Part shown: in pieces, positions 28,255-38,302 of the stretch
Layout: each line of letters begins with the position of its first letter
How positions within the stretch are numbered: position 1 is the stretch's first letter
NCBI RefSeq assembly: GCF_040784915.1
Contig: NZ_CP160797.1
Span: forward strand, 1,788,137 to 1,852,136
Source of the DNA: Bacillus vallismortis
Lineage (GTDB): Bacteria; Bacillota; Bacilli; Bacillales; Bacillaceae
Reading direction: 5' to 3'
Length of the DNA: 64,000 bases
Position numbers and translations under genes: made by a program
The notes under the pieces: model-generated
What the model saw: only the letters and a program-made list of their open reading frames with translations
Told to the model about the DNA's origin: nothing
The model's database searches: none

Positions 28255-29354
28255 TGAAAATAAAAAAATTTACTGCTGCTTCAATGCAAGAAGCGGCACT
28301 TCTTATCAGAAAAGAGTTAGGTAATGATGCCGTCATCTTAAATTCGAAAAAGATCAAAAAGCGGAAATGGTTTGGACTCATCAACAAGCCTGCTGTTGAA
28401 GTAATTGCCGTATTGGATCAGGACTTTCCTAAGAAAAAAACACCTCAGAAGGAAGCTGAGCCGGAACAAACCTTAAAAACTCCGGTCAGCAGTCCGAAAA
28501 TAGAAGAGAGGACATATCCCCCTCAATTTCCGCAGCCGCATGAGCCTGGTGATTTTTCAGTTTATCAATCTGTACTTCCTGAGCCGCTGCGAAAAACAGA
28601 AAAGCTTTTGCAAGACAGCGGGATTAAAGAGTCAACGAAGACGAACGCGCTGAAAAAATTGCTTCGATGCTCTGTGGAAACGGGCGGTCTGACGGAAGAA
28701 AACGTGATCGGTAAACTCGAAGATATACTATGTGATACACTGCCTTCAGCAGACAAGTGGCAGGAGCCTATTCATTCAAAGTATATCGTGCTGTTTGGTT
28801 CAACCGGAGCAGGTAAAACAACAACACTGGCTAAGCTCGCAGCCATATCTATGCTTGAAAAACAGAAAAAAATCGCTTTTATTACAACAGATACGTATCG
28901 GATTGCAGCTGTTGAACAGTTGAAAACATACGCCGAACTGCTGCAGGCTCCTCTGGAAGTTTGTTACACAAAAGAAGAATTCGAGAAGGCGAAAGAGTTA
29001 TTCACTGAGTATGACCATGTGTTTATCGATACAGCTGGAAGAAACTTCAAGGAACAGCGGTTCATTGATGAATTGAAAGAGACAATCCCTTTTGAGAGCA
29101 GTATTCAGTCATTTCTCGTTTTATCCGCGACTGCAAAATATGAGGATATGAAGCATATTGTCAAACGGTTTTCATCTGTCCCTGTCAATCAGTTTATTTT
29201 TACGAAAATAGATGAAACTGCTTCCTTAGGTTCTGTATTTAATATACTTTCAGAATCCAAAATGGGTGTCGGGTTTATCACAAACGGCCAGAATGTGCCG
29301 GAGGATATACAGACTGTATCACCTCTTGATTTTGTAAGGATGCTGTGCAGATGA
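28254..29354 (+). CDS. flhF: SRP-type GTPase FlhF
   Basis: SRP/FtsY-family GTPase that helps set flagellar number and position. The 366-residue product has a basic N-terminal B domain, a variable linker, and an NG domain with the P-loop [16 protein letters not shown] (about 181-195), [30 protein letters not shown], and [11 protein letters not shown]. Start coupled to the flhA stop (TAATGA overlap). It is followed directly by its regulator flhG. Confidence 0.96.
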   Translation: MKIKKFTAASMQEAALLIRKELGNDAVILNSKKIKKRKWFGLINKPAVEVIAVLDQDFPKKKTPQKEAEPEQTLKTPVSSPKIEERTYPPQFPQPHEPGDFSVYQSVLPEPLRKTEKLLQDSGIKESTKTNALKKLLRCSVETGGLTEENVIGKLEDILCDTLPSADKWQEPIHSKYIVLFGSTGAGKTTTLAKLAAISMLEKQKKIAFITTDTYRIAAVEQLKTYAELLQAPLEVCYTKEEFEKAKELFTEYDHVFIDTAGRNFKEQRFIDELKETIPFESSIQSFLVLSATAKYEDMKHIVKRFSSVPVNQFIFTKIDETASLGSVFNILSESKMGVGFITNGQNVPEDIQTVSPLDFVRMLCR

Positions 29355-30241
29355 ACAGATTTGACCAAGCAGCAACTTTACGGGCGAAAATGGAAAAGCG
29401 TCAGCGTGTTCTGCCAATGGTTTATTCACAAAAAGCAAAGACACTTGCTGTCATCAGCGGCAAGGGCGGTGTCGGGAAATCCAATATTACCTTAAACATG
29501 GCCCTTGCGCTGCAGGATAAAGGTAAGAAGGTACTGCTCATCGATCTTGATATCGGGATGGGGAACATTGATATATTAATGGGAAACTCATCTTCCGCCA
29601 CAATTATCGATATATTAACCGATCGTAAACCTTTGATGCAGTCATTATCCACTGGGCCAAAGGGTTTGCGGTATATATCAGGGGGAACCGGTCTTGATGT
29701 GATGTTTCGGCTGGATCAGAGAAAATGGACGTTTTTTGCCAATGAGCTTTCTCATGCGTTAAGCCAGTTCGATTATGTCCTGTTTGACATGGGAGCGGGC
29801 TTATCAAAAGATCAGCTGCCTTTTATTTTATCAGCGGAAGATATTTTGATCATAACAACTCCCGAACCGACGGCCATTATGGACGCATACAGCGCTGTCA
29901 AGCACTTAGTTTTGACAGAAAATAAGCTTTCAATGAAGGTGGCTGTCAATCGGTGCCGTGATCAAAAGGAAGGGCTGGAGGCTTTTACCCGCCTTTCCCG
30001 CACGATTCATATGTTTTTAGATGTTCAGGTTCAGTTTGCTGGTTCCATTTCTGACGATGCGATCGTGAGCAAAGCAGTTGTCGAACAGGTTCCTTTTTTC
30101 ATAAAAAGTCCTCAGGCAAAAGCCAGCCGGTCAGTCCGTCTTTTAGCGGACGCCTTGTTTGAAAGAGAAGAAACAAGACACAAAGAAGACAAACAGACAT
30201 TTATTGAGAAATTATCTTCTTTTTTAATGAGGAGGGCTTAA
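29345..30241 (+). CDS. flhG: MinD-like ATPase FlhG (YlxH)
   Basis: ParA/MinD family ATPase that stimulates FlhF GTP hydrolysis and controls basal body placement. The product has an N-terminal FlhF-activating motif with [10 protein letters not shown], the deviant Walker [19 protein letters not shown] (about residues 37-50), switch residues [16 protein letters not shown], and a C-terminal amphipathic end. Two starts are possible: GTG at 29345 (298 residues) or ATG at 29351 (296); AAGGA at 29336-29340 serves either. The gene overlaps flhF by ten bases. Confidence 0.93.
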   Translation: MQMNRFDQAATLRAKMEKRQRVLPMVYSQKAKTLAVISGKGGVGKSNITLNMALALQDKGKKVLLIDLDIGMGNIDILMGNSSSATIIDILTDRKPLMQSLSTGPKGLRYISGGTGLDVMFRLDQRKWTFFANELSHALSQFDYVLFDMGAGLSKDQLPFILSAEDILIITTPEPTAIMDAYSAVKHLVLTENKLSMKVAVNRCRDQKEGLEAFTRLSRTIHMFLDVQVQFAGSISDDAIVSKAVVEQVPFFIKSPQAKASRSVRLLADALFEREETRHKEDKQTFIEKLSSFLMRRA

Positions 30242-30242
30242 T

Positions 30243-31313
30243 TTGATTCGTGTGCTTGTAGTTGATGATTCAGCTTTCATGAGAAAAATGATAAGTGATT
30301 TTCTAACCGAGGAAAAGCAGATAGAAGTAATCGGAACTGCGAGAAACGGAGAAGAAGCGCTTAAGAAGATCGAATTGCTAAAGCCGGATGTTATTACTCT
30401 TGATGTTGAAATGCCGGTCATGAATGGGACAGACACACTGCGCAAAATTATTGAGATTTATAACTTGCCGGTCATCATGGTGTCAAGCCAGACTGAGAAA
30501 GGAAAAGCGTGCACAATTAATTGTTTAGAGATCGGTGCCTTTGACTTTATTACAAAGCCATCGGGTTCTATATCTCTGGATTTGTATAAAATTAAAGAAC
30601 AATTAGTTGAGCGTGTTGTCGCGGCTGGACATTCCGTACAGAGGAAACATCCAGTATCACAGGCAGTGCGGCCTGAGCCTATAGTGCGTGCTGTAAAGCC
30701 TGATTTAAGCAAACTGAAAACAAGCACAGGCAGACAAATTGTGTGTATCGGCACATCAACAGGCGGTCCGAGGGCGTTACAAAAGGTGATACCGAAGCTT
30801 CCTAAGGATTTGAGCGCACCAGTGGTTGTTGTTCAGCACATGCCTGAAGGTTTTACTGCTTCTTTGGCTGAGCGTCTGAATCATTTATCTGACATTCAAG
30901 TAAAAGAAGCTAAAGATGGTGAAGCAGCTCTTAACGGTTGTGTTTACATAGCACCGGGCGGAAAAAACATATCTGTTATCAAAAACAGCGGGGGACTCCA
31001 GATCGTTCTTGATAATCTCGATACACCGAGCCGTCATAAACCGTCAGCCGATTATTTATTCCGTTCTGTCGGTAAACTGGCAGACTATGAAAAAGTAGCG
31101 GTTATTATGACCGGGATGGGTAGTGACGGCACTGCCGGCCTCAAAGACATGCTTACGGCCGGCAATGTGAAAGCCATTGCGGAGTCTGAAGAATCTTGTG
31201 TCGTATATGGGATGCCAAAAGCTGCTGTTAAAGCGGGCCTCATTCATGAGATTAAACATGTGAAAGATATCGCAGCATCCATCACAAGCTGTGTGAAAAA
31301 AGAGAGGGTGTGA
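30243..31313 (+). CDS. cheB: Protein-glutamate methylesterase CheB
   Basis: Removes methyl groups from chemoreceptors (and may deamidate them) when phosphorylated. The 356-residue protein has a receiver domain (VDDSAFMRK; phosphoacceptor Asp54 in LDVEMPVMNG; TKPSG lysine) and a C-terminal esterase domain with the catalytic serine in IGTSTGGPRAL, histidine in VVVQHMPEGFT and aspartate in MTGMGSDGTAG. TTG start at 30243 with GAGGAGGG upstream. There is no cheR in this operon, as in B. subtilis, where cheR lies elsewhere. Confidence 0.95.
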   Translation: MIRVLVVDDSAFMRKMISDFLTEEKQIEVIGTARNGEEALKKIELLKPDVITLDVEMPVMNGTDTLRKIIEIYNLPVIMVSSQTEKGKACTINCLEIGAFDFITKPSGSISLDLYKIKEQLVERVVAAGHSVQRKHPVSQAVRPEPIVRAVKPDLSKLKTSTGRQIVCIGTSTGGPRALQKVIPKLPKDLSAPVVVVQHMPEGFTASLAERLNHLSDIQVKEAKDGEAALNGCVYIAPGGKNISVIKNSGGLQIVLDNLDTPSRHKPSADYLFRSVGKLADYEKVAVIMTGMGSDGTAGLKDMLTAGNVKAIAESEESCVVYGMPKAAVKAGLIHEIKHVKDIAASITSCVKKERV

Positions 31314-31318
31314 TTCAA

Positions 31319-33334
31319 ATGGATATGAATCAGTATTTAGATGTCTTTATTGATGAGAGTAAAGAACACTTACAAACATGTAATGAAAAGCTTCTCCTTT
31401 TAGAGAAAGACCCGACTGACCTTCAGCTCGTTCATGATATATTCAGGGCTGCCCATACATTAAAAGGAATGAGCGCAACGATGGGCTATACGGATTTAGC
31501 ACATCTAACCCACCTGCTTGAAAACGTGTTGGATGCATTCCGAAACGGAGACATGGCAGTTACCGCAGACTGGCTTGATATTTTGTTTGAAGCCCTGGAC
31601 CACCTGGAAGCTATGGTTCAGTCTATTATTGACGGCGGAGATGGTAAAAGAGATATCTCAGAAGTAAGCGCCAAGCTTGATGTTAATGGTGCGCATGCTG
31701 AAACGGCTGCTTCTGAGGAACCTGCAGAAGCACAGAGTTCAGCATCTGATTGGGAATATGACGAATTTGAACGGACTGTCATACAAGAAGCTGAGGAGCA
31801 AGGTTTTAAACGATATGAAATCAAAATTTCTCTGAACGAAAACTGTATGTTAAAAGCAGTTCGTGTATATATGGTGTTTGAAAAGCTTAATGAAGTCGGA
31901 GAAGTAGCCAAAACAATCCCAAGTGCGGAAGTGCTCGAAACAGAAGATTTCGGCACTGGCTTTCAAGTTTGCTTCTTAACACACCAATCAGCGGAAGAAA
32001 TTAAACAATTAATCAATGGAGTTTCAGAAATTGAGCATGTCGAAGTCATTCAAGGGGCTCCTTTAACATCAGCTGAAAAGCCGGAAGAACCTAAGTCGGC
32101 GGATTCACCAGCCCCTGTACCTGTTAAGCAGGAGAAACAAAAACAGCCTGCTAAAAACGATGACCAGGCGAAGCATACAGCCGGCGGATCTAAAACAATT
32201 CGTGTCAACATTGACAGACTTGATTCTTTAATGAACTTATTCGAAGAGCTTGTCATTGACCGCGGGCGTCTAGAGCAGATTGCAAAAGAGCTTGAGCACA
32301 ATGAACTGACTGAAACAGTTGAACGAATGACCAGAATTTCCGGAGATTTGCAATCGATTATTCTAAATATGAGAATGGTTCCGGTTGAAACTGTTTTTAA
32401 CCGGTTCCCGAGAATGATTCGCCAGCTTCAAAAAGAGCTGAATAAAAAAATAGAACTGTCGATCATCGGTGCGGAAACTGAACTGGATCGAACAGTAATT
32501 GATGAAATTGGAGATCCTCTCGTGCACTTGATCAGAAACAGTATTGATCATGGTATCGAGTCTCCGGAAACGCGCTTGCAAAAAGGAAAAACGGAATCGG
32601 GAAATGTTGTGCTGAAAGCCTATCACAGCGGCAACCATGTCTTTATCGAAGTAGAGGATGACGGTGCAGGCCTTAATCGTAAAAAAATTCTTGAAAAAGC
32701 GCTTGAGCGCAGCGTCATTACGGAAAAAGAAGCCGAAACCTTAGAAGACAATCAAATTTACGAATTGATCTTTGCTCCAGGGTTCTCAACTGCTGATCAA
32801 ATTTCTGATATTTCCGGCCGCGGCGTCGGACTTGATGTTGTGAAAAATAAACTGGAGTCTCTTGGCGGTTCAGTCAGTGTAAAATCTGCAGAAGGCCAAG
32901 GCTCTCTATTCAGCATCCAGCTTCCGCTTACATTGTCCATTATTTCAGTTCTGCTGGTCAAATTGGAAGAAGAGATATTTGCCATTCCGATTTCTTCAAT
33001 CATTGAAACAGCAGTTATTAACAGAAAAGACATTTTACAAACGCATGACCGTGAAGTGATTGACTTCAGAGGGCACATTGTCCCTGTCGTTTATTTAAAA
33101 GAAGAGTTTAAAATAGAAGATACAAGATTAGACGCGGAACAGCTCCATATCATTGTCGTGAAAAAAGGCGACAAACCTACTGCATTTGTGGTGGACTCCT
33201 TTATTGGCCAGCAGGAAGTTGTGCTGAAATCACTCGGAGATTATTTAACAAACGTCTTTGCAATTTCCGGAGCTACTATTTTAGGAGACGGAGACGTAGC
33301 ACTCATTATTGATTGTAATGCACTGATTATTTAA
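31319..33334 (+). CDS. cheA: Chemotaxis histidine kinase CheA
   Basis: Receptor-coupled kinase that phosphorylates CheY and CheB. The 671-residue protein has the P1 HPt domain with His46 in AAHTLKGMS, the P2 region (about 160-260), an Ala/Pro/Lys linker, P3 dimerisation, the P4 ATP-binding domain (N box HLIRNSIDHGIE, G1 EVEDDGAGL, G2 GRGVGLDVV) and the CheW-like P5 domain. Start: in-frame GTG at 31310 is next to the GAGAGGG site; ATG at 31319 has better spacing and the length fits B. subtilis. Confidence 0.95.
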   Translation: MDMNQYLDVFIDESKEHLQTCNEKLLLLEKDPTDLQLVHDIFRAAHTLKGMSATMGYTDLAHLTHLLENVLDAFRNGDMAVTADWLDILFEALDHLEAMVQSIIDGGDGKRDISEVSAKLDVNGAHAETAASEEPAEAQSSASDWEYDEFERTVIQEAEEQGFKRYEIKISLNENCMLKAVRVYMVFEKLNEVGEVAKTIPSAEVLETEDFGTGFQVCFLTHQSAEEIKQLINGVSEIEHVEVIQGAPLTSAEKPEEPKSADSPAPVPVKQEKQKQPAKNDDQAKHTAGGSKTIRVNIDRLDSLMNLFEELVIDRGRLEQIAKELEHNELTETVERMTRISGDLQSIILNMRMVPVETVFNRFPRMIRQLQKELNKKIELSIIGAETELDRTVIDEIGDPLVHLIRNSIDHGIESPETRLQKGKTESGNVVLKAYHSGNHVFIEVEDDGAGLNRKKILEKALERSVITEKEAETLEDNQIYELIFAPGFSTADQISDISGRGVGLDVVKNKLESLGGSVSVKSAEGQGSLFSIQLPLTLSIISVLLVKLEEEIFAIPISSIIETAVINRKDILQTHDREVIDFRGHIVPVVYLKEEFKIEDTRLDAEQLHIIVVKKGDKPTAFVVDSFIGQQEVVLKSLGDYLTNVFAISGATILGDGDVALIIDCNALII

Positions 33335-33355
33335 CCATTCGAGGAGGTGTCTCAC

Positions 33356-33826
33356 ATGACTGCAGAAATTAAAACAGGCGAAAAAATGATTGTCTTTGTG
33401 GTAAATGGCAAAGAATATGCCATTTCCGTCACTCAGGTGAAATCAATTGAAAAATGGCAAAAGCCGACGAGAGTGCCTGGCGTCGAACCATATATTTGCG
33501 GGGTAATCAATTTGCGCGGGGTGGTGACTCCGGTTATTGATTTAAGAAAGCGCCTGAATTTGCCAGAGTATGAAATTACCGATGAAACACGAATTATCAT
33601 TATTGCTTATCGTGATATTGAAGTCGGCTGGATTGTGGATGAAGCGAATGATGTGATTACCGTACACGAAAATGAAATAGAATCTGCTCCAGAAAGCGTC
33701 CAGAAAGATACAGATGTATCGATCGAACAGATTGTGAAACAAGAGAACAGACTTTTAAATATTATTGATGCGAACGCGGTTTTGGATAAAGAATCATCTC
33801 AGTCCGCTGTGCCCGATCAAGCTTAA
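33356..33826 (+). CDS. cheW: Chemotaxis coupling protein CheW
   Basis: Adapter between chemoreceptors and CheA. The 156 residues form a single CheW/SH3-like domain with FVVNGKEYAISVTQVKSIEK, VPGVEPYICGVINLRGVVTPVIDLRKRL and VDEANDVITV. ATG at 33356 follows GGAGGTG (33342-33348); an in-frame GTG at 33347 is part of that ribosome site and is rejected. The B. subtilis CheV homologue is not present here. Confidence 0.96.
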   Translation: MTAEIKTGEKMIVFVVNGKEYAISVTQVKSIEKWQKPTRVPGVEPYICGVINLRGVVTPVIDLRKRLNLPEYEITDETRIIIIAYRDIEVGWIVDEANDVITVHENEIESAPESVQKDTDVSIEQIVKQENRLLNIIDANAVLDKESSQSAVPDQA

Positions 33827-33844
33827 TCTTAAAGGGGTTATGAC

Positions 33845-34474
33845 ATGAGTATTTTTAATGGAATCAAAGAAGAGCAGATGGACATTTTGCGGGAAGTCGG
33901 CAATATTGGCGCCGGCCACTCCGCCTCTGCAATGGCCCTGCTGTTAAATAGAAAGATAGATATGGAAGTCCCGTTTGCAAAGCTGCTGTCTTTCGATGAT
34001 CTTGTCGATTTTTTCGGCGGCGCCGATATCCCGGTTGCCAGCATCTTTTTAAGAATGGAAGGCGACTTAACGGGTTCAATGTTCTTTATAATGCCTTTTT
34101 ATCAGGCGGAGCAGTTTATCAGAGAGCTGATTGGAAACCCCGAATTTGATATAGAGGACTTAGGTGAAGATCATATGAGCTCATCCGCTTTGCATGAACT
34201 GGGCAATATTTTAGCAGGGTCATATTTAACAGCCTTGGCGGATTTGACGAAACTCCAGCTTTATCCAAGCGTTCCTGAAGTTTCATTGGACATGTTCGGC
34301 GCTGTGATCAGCGAAGGGCTGATGGAGCTCAGTCAGGTTGGAGAACACGCTATTGTTGTCGACACGTCAATTTTTGACCAAGGCCATCAGCAGGAGCTGA
34401 AAGCGCATATGTTTATGCTGCCGGACTATGATTCGTTTGAAAAGCTCTTTGTCGCCTTGGGTGCATCAATATGA
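33845..34474 (+). CDS. cheC: CheY-P phosphatase CheC
   Basis: Dephosphorylates CheY-P and binds CheD. The 209-residue protein has both phosphatase helices of the family, EVGNIGAGHSASAMALLL near the N terminus and HELGNILAGSYLTALADL about 110 residues later, each with the Glu and Asn pair. There is no C-terminal SpoA domain, which separates it from FliY. Ribosome site AAAGGGG. The last four bases overlap cheD, consistent with the CheC-CheD complex being made together. Confidence 0.96.
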   Translation: MSIFNGIKEEQMDILREVGNIGAGHSASAMALLLNRKIDMEVPFAKLLSFDDLVDFFGGADIPVASIFLRMEGDLTGSMFFIMPFYQAEQFIRELIGNPEFDIEDLGEDHMSSSALHELGNILAGSYLTALADLTKLQLYPSVPEVSLDMFGAVISEGLMELSQVGEHAIVVDTSIFDQGHQQELKAHMFMLPDYDSFEKLFVALGASI

Positions 34475-34971
34475 GTACAACTGAGGCTGTTGTTGTAAAG
34501 GTTGGAATTGCTGACGTAAAGATCGCCCGCTTTCCAGATACCATCCGGACCTCTGGTTTAGGATCATGTGTGGGGCTGGTGCTTTACGATAAAGAAAAGC
34601 AAACAGCGGGGCTTGTCCATGTTATGCTGCCGGATTCAACATTATCGAAAACTGCCGAACTCAATCGGGCTAAGTACGCTGACACCGCCGTGAAAACCAC
34701 AATTGATATGCTGGTAGAAGCGGGGTGCCGGAAATTTGCATTAAAAGCAAAGTTAGCCGGCGGATCAGAAATGTTTAAATTTAAATCGACAAATGATTTG
34801 ATGAAGATCGGACCGAGAAATGTATTAGCGATAAAGGAACAGCTGTCTTTATATAAAATTCCCATCATTAGTGAAGATACGGGCGGCTCAAGCGGCCGGA
34901 CGATAGAATTTGAACCGAAGTCCTGCATGCTGCATATTCGAACTGTTAAACAAGGTGAAAAAACGATTTAA
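34471..34971 (+). CDS. cheD: Chemoreceptor glutamine deamidase CheD
   Basis: Deamidates glutamines of chemoreceptors and stimulates CheC. The 166-residue protein contains the catalytic Cys33 in GLGSCVGL and His50 in GLVHVMLPDS, with the conserved threonine region and the LKAKLAGGSEMF motif. ATGA overlap with cheC. Family length is normal. Confidence 0.96.
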   Translation: MSTTEAVVVKVGIADVKIARFPDTIRTSGLGSCVGLVLYDKEKQTAGLVHVMLPDSTLSKTAELNRAKYADTAVKTTIDMLVEAGCRKFALKAKLAGGSEMFKFKSTNDLMKIGPRNVLAIKEQLSLYKIPIISEDTGGSSGRTIEFEPKSCMLHIRTVKQGEKTI

Positions 34972-34993
34972 TTAAGGTATTAGGGGGATAACA

Positions 34994-35758
34994 ATGCAAT
35001 CCTTGAATTATGAAGATCAGGTGCTTTGGACGCGCTGGAAAGAGTGGAAAGATCCTAAAGCCGGTGACGATTTAATGCGCCGTTACATGCCGCTTGTCAC
35101 ATATCATGTAGGCAGAATTTCTGTCGGACTGCCAAAATCAGTGCATAAAGACGATCTTATGAGCCTTGGTATGCTTGGTTTATATGATGCCCTTGAAAAA
35201 TTTGACCCCAGCCGGGACTTAAAATTTGATACCTACGCCTCGTTTAGAATTCGCGGTGCAATCATAGACGGGCTTCGTAAAGAAGATTGGCTGCCCAGAA
35301 CCTCACGTGAAAAAACAAAGAAGGTTGAAGCGACAATTGAAAAGCTTGAACAGCGCTATCTTCGGAACGTAACGCCCGCAGAAATTGCAGAGGAACTCGG
35401 AATGACGGTACAAGATGTAGTGTCAACAATGAATGAAGGTTTTTTTGCCAATCTGCTGTCAATTGATGAAAAGCTTCATGATCAAGATGATGGTGAAAAC
35501 ATTCAGGTCATGATCAGAGATGACAAAAATGTTCCGCCTGAGGAAAAGATTATGAAGGATGAACTGATTGCACAGCTTGCCGAAAAAATTCACGAACTCT
35601 CTGAAAAAGAACAGCTGGTAGTCAGTTTGTTCTACAAAGAGGAGTTGACATTGACAGAAATCGGGCAAGTATTAAATCTTTCTACGTCCCGCATATCACA
35701 GATCCATTCAAAGGCACTATTTAAATTAAAGAATCTGCTTGAAAAAGTGATTCAATAA
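34994..35758 (+). CDS. sigD: RNA polymerase sigma factor SigD (FliA type)
   Basis: Sigma-28 class factor for flagellin, hook-filament, autolysin and chemoreceptor genes. The 254-residue protein has region 2 (GRISVGLPKSVHKDDLMSLGMLGLYDALEKFDPSRDLKFDTYASFRIRGAIIDGLRKEDW in part), region 3 (VEATIEKLEQRYLRNVTPAEIAEELGM) and region 4 with the helix-turn-helix LTLTEIGQVLNLSTSRISQIH. It sits more than 25 kb downstream of the operon promoter, which in B. subtilis makes its level sensitive to transcript elongation and to SwrB/SwrA activity. Ribosome site AGGGGG. Confidence 0.97.
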   Translation: MQSLNYEDQVLWTRWKEWKDPKAGDDLMRRYMPLVTYHVGRISVGLPKSVHKDDLMSLGMLGLYDALEKFDPSRDLKFDTYASFRIRGAIIDGLRKEDWLPRTSREKTKKVEATIEKLEQRYLRNVTPAEIAEELGMTVQDVVSTMNEGFFANLLSIDEKLHDQDDGENIQVMIRDDKNVPPEEKIMKDELIAQLAEKIHELSEKEQLVVSLFYKEELTLTEIGQVLNLSTSRISQIHSKALFKLKNLLEKVIQ

Positions 35759-35786
35759 TGAATTTCATGGTTAGCGAGTGAAAAAC

Positions 35787-36290
35787 ATGTCAACACTATT
35801 ATGGCTTTTAAGCTTTGCGCTCCACGGCGTTCTTCTGTACGCTGTCATTATCCTGTATACGAGGCTCGCGGCTGTGAAAGAAACAGAAAAACAGCAAAAA
35901 AAGATACTTGAAGAGACGGAAAACACTTTAGCGGCATTTCTTCTTGAATTAAAAGAAGAAAATGAGAAACTGATAGAAAATACCGATTCACCTTCAAGCC
36001 AAGCCGAAAAAGAAACCCAAAAGTCAGACCTTCAGCGCTCTGAAAATTATGCAGAGCGGGATGAAGTTCAAGAAGAAGAGAATCTTCCTGAACATATTGA
36101 AGGCCTGATTACTGAGGTTGAGCGTCAGGAAGAGAGCGTAAACAGCGATGTCCAATCTTTTGAAGACCAGGTCATAGATTTATATGAACAGGGGTATTCA
36201 GCCAGTCAAATAGCTCAGAAACTGAAGAGCGGAAAGACAGAAATCGAGCTATTTTTAAAATTTCGCTCCAAAGGTGTAAAGGATTCTTGA
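35787..36290 (+). CDS. swrB: Swarming motility protein SwrB
   Basis: In B. subtilis SwrB promotes flagellar basal-body maturation and so raises SigD activity. The 167-residue protein has an N-terminal membrane span (about 3-25, LLWLLSFALHGVLLYAVIIL), a long acidic coiled coil (about 30-115) and a C-terminal 40-residue segment VIDLYEQGYSASQIAQKLKSGKTEIELFLKFRSKG resembling a helix-turn-helix. ATG at 35787 is used; the in-frame GTG at 35778 has no ribosome site. The stop codon overlaps the rpsB -35 hexamer. Confidence 0.93.
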   Translation: MSTLLWLLSFALHGVLLYAVIILYTRLAAVKETEKQQKKILEETENTLAAFLLELKEENEKLIENTDSPSSQAEKETQKSDLQRSENYAERDEVQEEENLPEHIEGLITEVERQEESVNSDVQSFEDQVIDLYEQGYSASQIAQKLKSGKTEIELFLKFRSKGVKDS

Positions 36291-36315
36291 TTGTCGGATA
36301 AAGCTGTGTTATATT
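36287..36315 (+). promoter_or_regulatory. Sigma-A promoter of rpsB
   Basis: TTGATT (36287-36292) and TATATT (36310-36315) separated by exactly 17 bases. The -35 overlaps the TGA of swrB (36288-36290). Transcription would start near 36322. Confidence 0.75.
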
Positions 36316-36351
36316 ATGTCTTGGTGTTAAATACACACGCTTAACGATTTA

Positions 36352-36382
36352 TGCAGAGGGTGCTGCAGGCGGCAGTTCTGCA
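36352..36382 (+). promoter_or_regulatory. Leader hairpin upstream of rpsB
   Basis: TGCAGA (36352-36357) pairs with TCTGCA (36377-36382), and inside it CTGC (36363-36366) pairs with GCAG (36372-36375) around a five-base loop. It lies in the 5' leader between the promoter and the AGGAGGAAA ribosome site of rpsB. It could be an S2-binding autoregulatory structure; no U tract follows it, so it is not a terminator. Confidence 0.55.
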
Positions 36383-36391
36383 CAAAAATGA

Positions 36392-37174
<783 letters not shown>

Positions 37175-37181
37175 CCTATTT

Positions 37182-37220
37182 AAAAGGTGATAAGAGGGAC
37201 TGCCTTTTATCACCTTTTTT
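37182..37220 (+). terminator. Intrinsic terminator between rpsB and tsf
   Basis: AAAAGGTGATAA (37182-37193) pairs with TTATCACC plus T residues (37207-37218) and runs into six T residues. A strong terminator or partial attenuator lowering tsf relative to rpsB. Confidence 0.88.
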
Positions 37221-37275
37221 CAAGAAAAATGTGTGATATACATACTCTTGTTTAAACATATAAGGAGGAATACAA

Positions 37276-38157
37276 ATGGCAATTACTGCACAGCAAGTAA
37301 AAGAACTGCGTGAAAAAACTGGCGCGGGCATGATGGACTGTAAAAAAGCGTTAACTGAAACTGACGGAGATATGGATAAAGCAATTGACCTTTTAAGAGA
37401 AAAAGGAATTGCGAAAGCAGCTAAAAAAGCTGACCGTATCGCAGCTGAAGGTTCTACTATTATTAAAACTGACGGCAACAAAGGTGTTATCCTTGAAGTC
37501 AACTCTGAAACTGACTTCGTTGCGAAAAACGAAGGCTTCAAAGAGCTTCTTAACACTTTAGCTGACCACCTTCTTACAAATGCTCCAGCAGATGTTGAAG
37601 AAGCAATGGGTCAAAAAATGGAAAATGGCGCTACTGTTGAAGAGTACATCACAAGCGCAGTTGCTAAAATCGGTGAGAAAATCACTCTTCGCCGCTTTAC
37701 AGTTCTTACAAAAGACGACAGCTCTGCATTCGGTGCTTACCTTCACATGGGCGGTCGCATCGGCGTATTAACTGTTCTCAACGGTACTACTGACGAAGAA
37801 ACTGCGAAAGATATCGCAATGCACGTTGCTGCAGTGAACCCTCGTTATATTTCTCGTGATCAAGTATCTGAAGAAGAAAAAAATCATGAGCGTCAAATCT
37901 TAACTCAGCAAGCCCTTCAAGAAGGCAAACCTGAAAACATCGTAGCGAAAATGGTTGAAGGCCGTCTGAACAAATTCTTCGAAGAAATTTGTCTTTTAGA
38001 CCAAGCGTTCGTTAAAAACCCAGATGAAAAAGTGAAACAAGTTGTTGCAGCGAAAAACGCAACTGTTCAAACTTTTGTCCGCTATGAAGTTGGAGAAGGC
38101 ATCGAAAAACGTCAAGAAAACTTTGCTGAAGAAGTAATGAACCAAGTGAAAAAATAA
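37276..38157 (+). CDS. tsf: Translation elongation factor Ts
   Basis: Nucleotide exchange factor for EF-Tu. The 293-residue protein has the N-terminal UBA-like domain [21 protein letters not shown], the TDFV exchange core ([16 protein letters not shown]) and the long coiled dimer part with ARP of GRIGVLT. AAGGAGGAA ribosome site. Codon use is highly biased. It may depend on readthrough of the terminator before it. Confidence 0.98.
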   Translation: MAITAQQVKELREKTGAGMMDCKKALTETDGDMDKAIDLLREKGIAKAAKKADRIAAEGSTIIKTDGNKGVILEVNSETDFVAKNEGFKELLNTLADHLLTNAPADVEEAMGQKMENGATVEEYITSAVAKIGEKITLRRFTVLTKDDSSAFGAYLHMGGRIGVLTVLNGTTDEETAKDIAMHVAAVNPRYISRDQVSEEEKNHERQILTQQALQEGKPENIVAKMVEGRLNKFFEEICLLDQAFVKNPDEKVKQVVAAKNATVQTFVRYEVGEGIEKRQENFAEEVMNQVKK

Positions 38158-38201
38158 TGGCGAAAAGACTTCGCGGCGAAGTCGCGTCTTTTCAGGCAGT
38201 A

Positions 38202-38231
38202 TAGGGGACACACTTTGTGTTCCCTATTTTT
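38202..38231 (+). terminator. Intrinsic terminator of tsf
   Basis: An 11-bp stem with one G-T wobble: TAGGGGACACA (38202-38212) with TGTGTTCCCTA (38216-38226), loop CTT, then TTTTT. Just before it (38162-38194) a second inverted repeat occurs, with GACTTCG/CGAAGTC inside GAAAAGAC/GTCTTTTC, without a good U tract. Confidence 0.85.
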
Positions 38232-38240
38232 AAAACTATA

Positions 38241-38269
38241 TTTACAAACCTTTTTTTCTCTTGCATAAT
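38241..38269 (+). promoter_or_regulatory. Sigma-A promoter of pyrH
   Basis: TTTACA (38241-38246) and CATAAT (38264-38269) with a 17-base spacer, right after the tsf terminator and about 30 bases before the pyrH ATG. Confidence 0.7.
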
Positions 38270-38302
38270 AGAAAACGGCAATGTTTACACTTGGAGGTTA
38301 TC

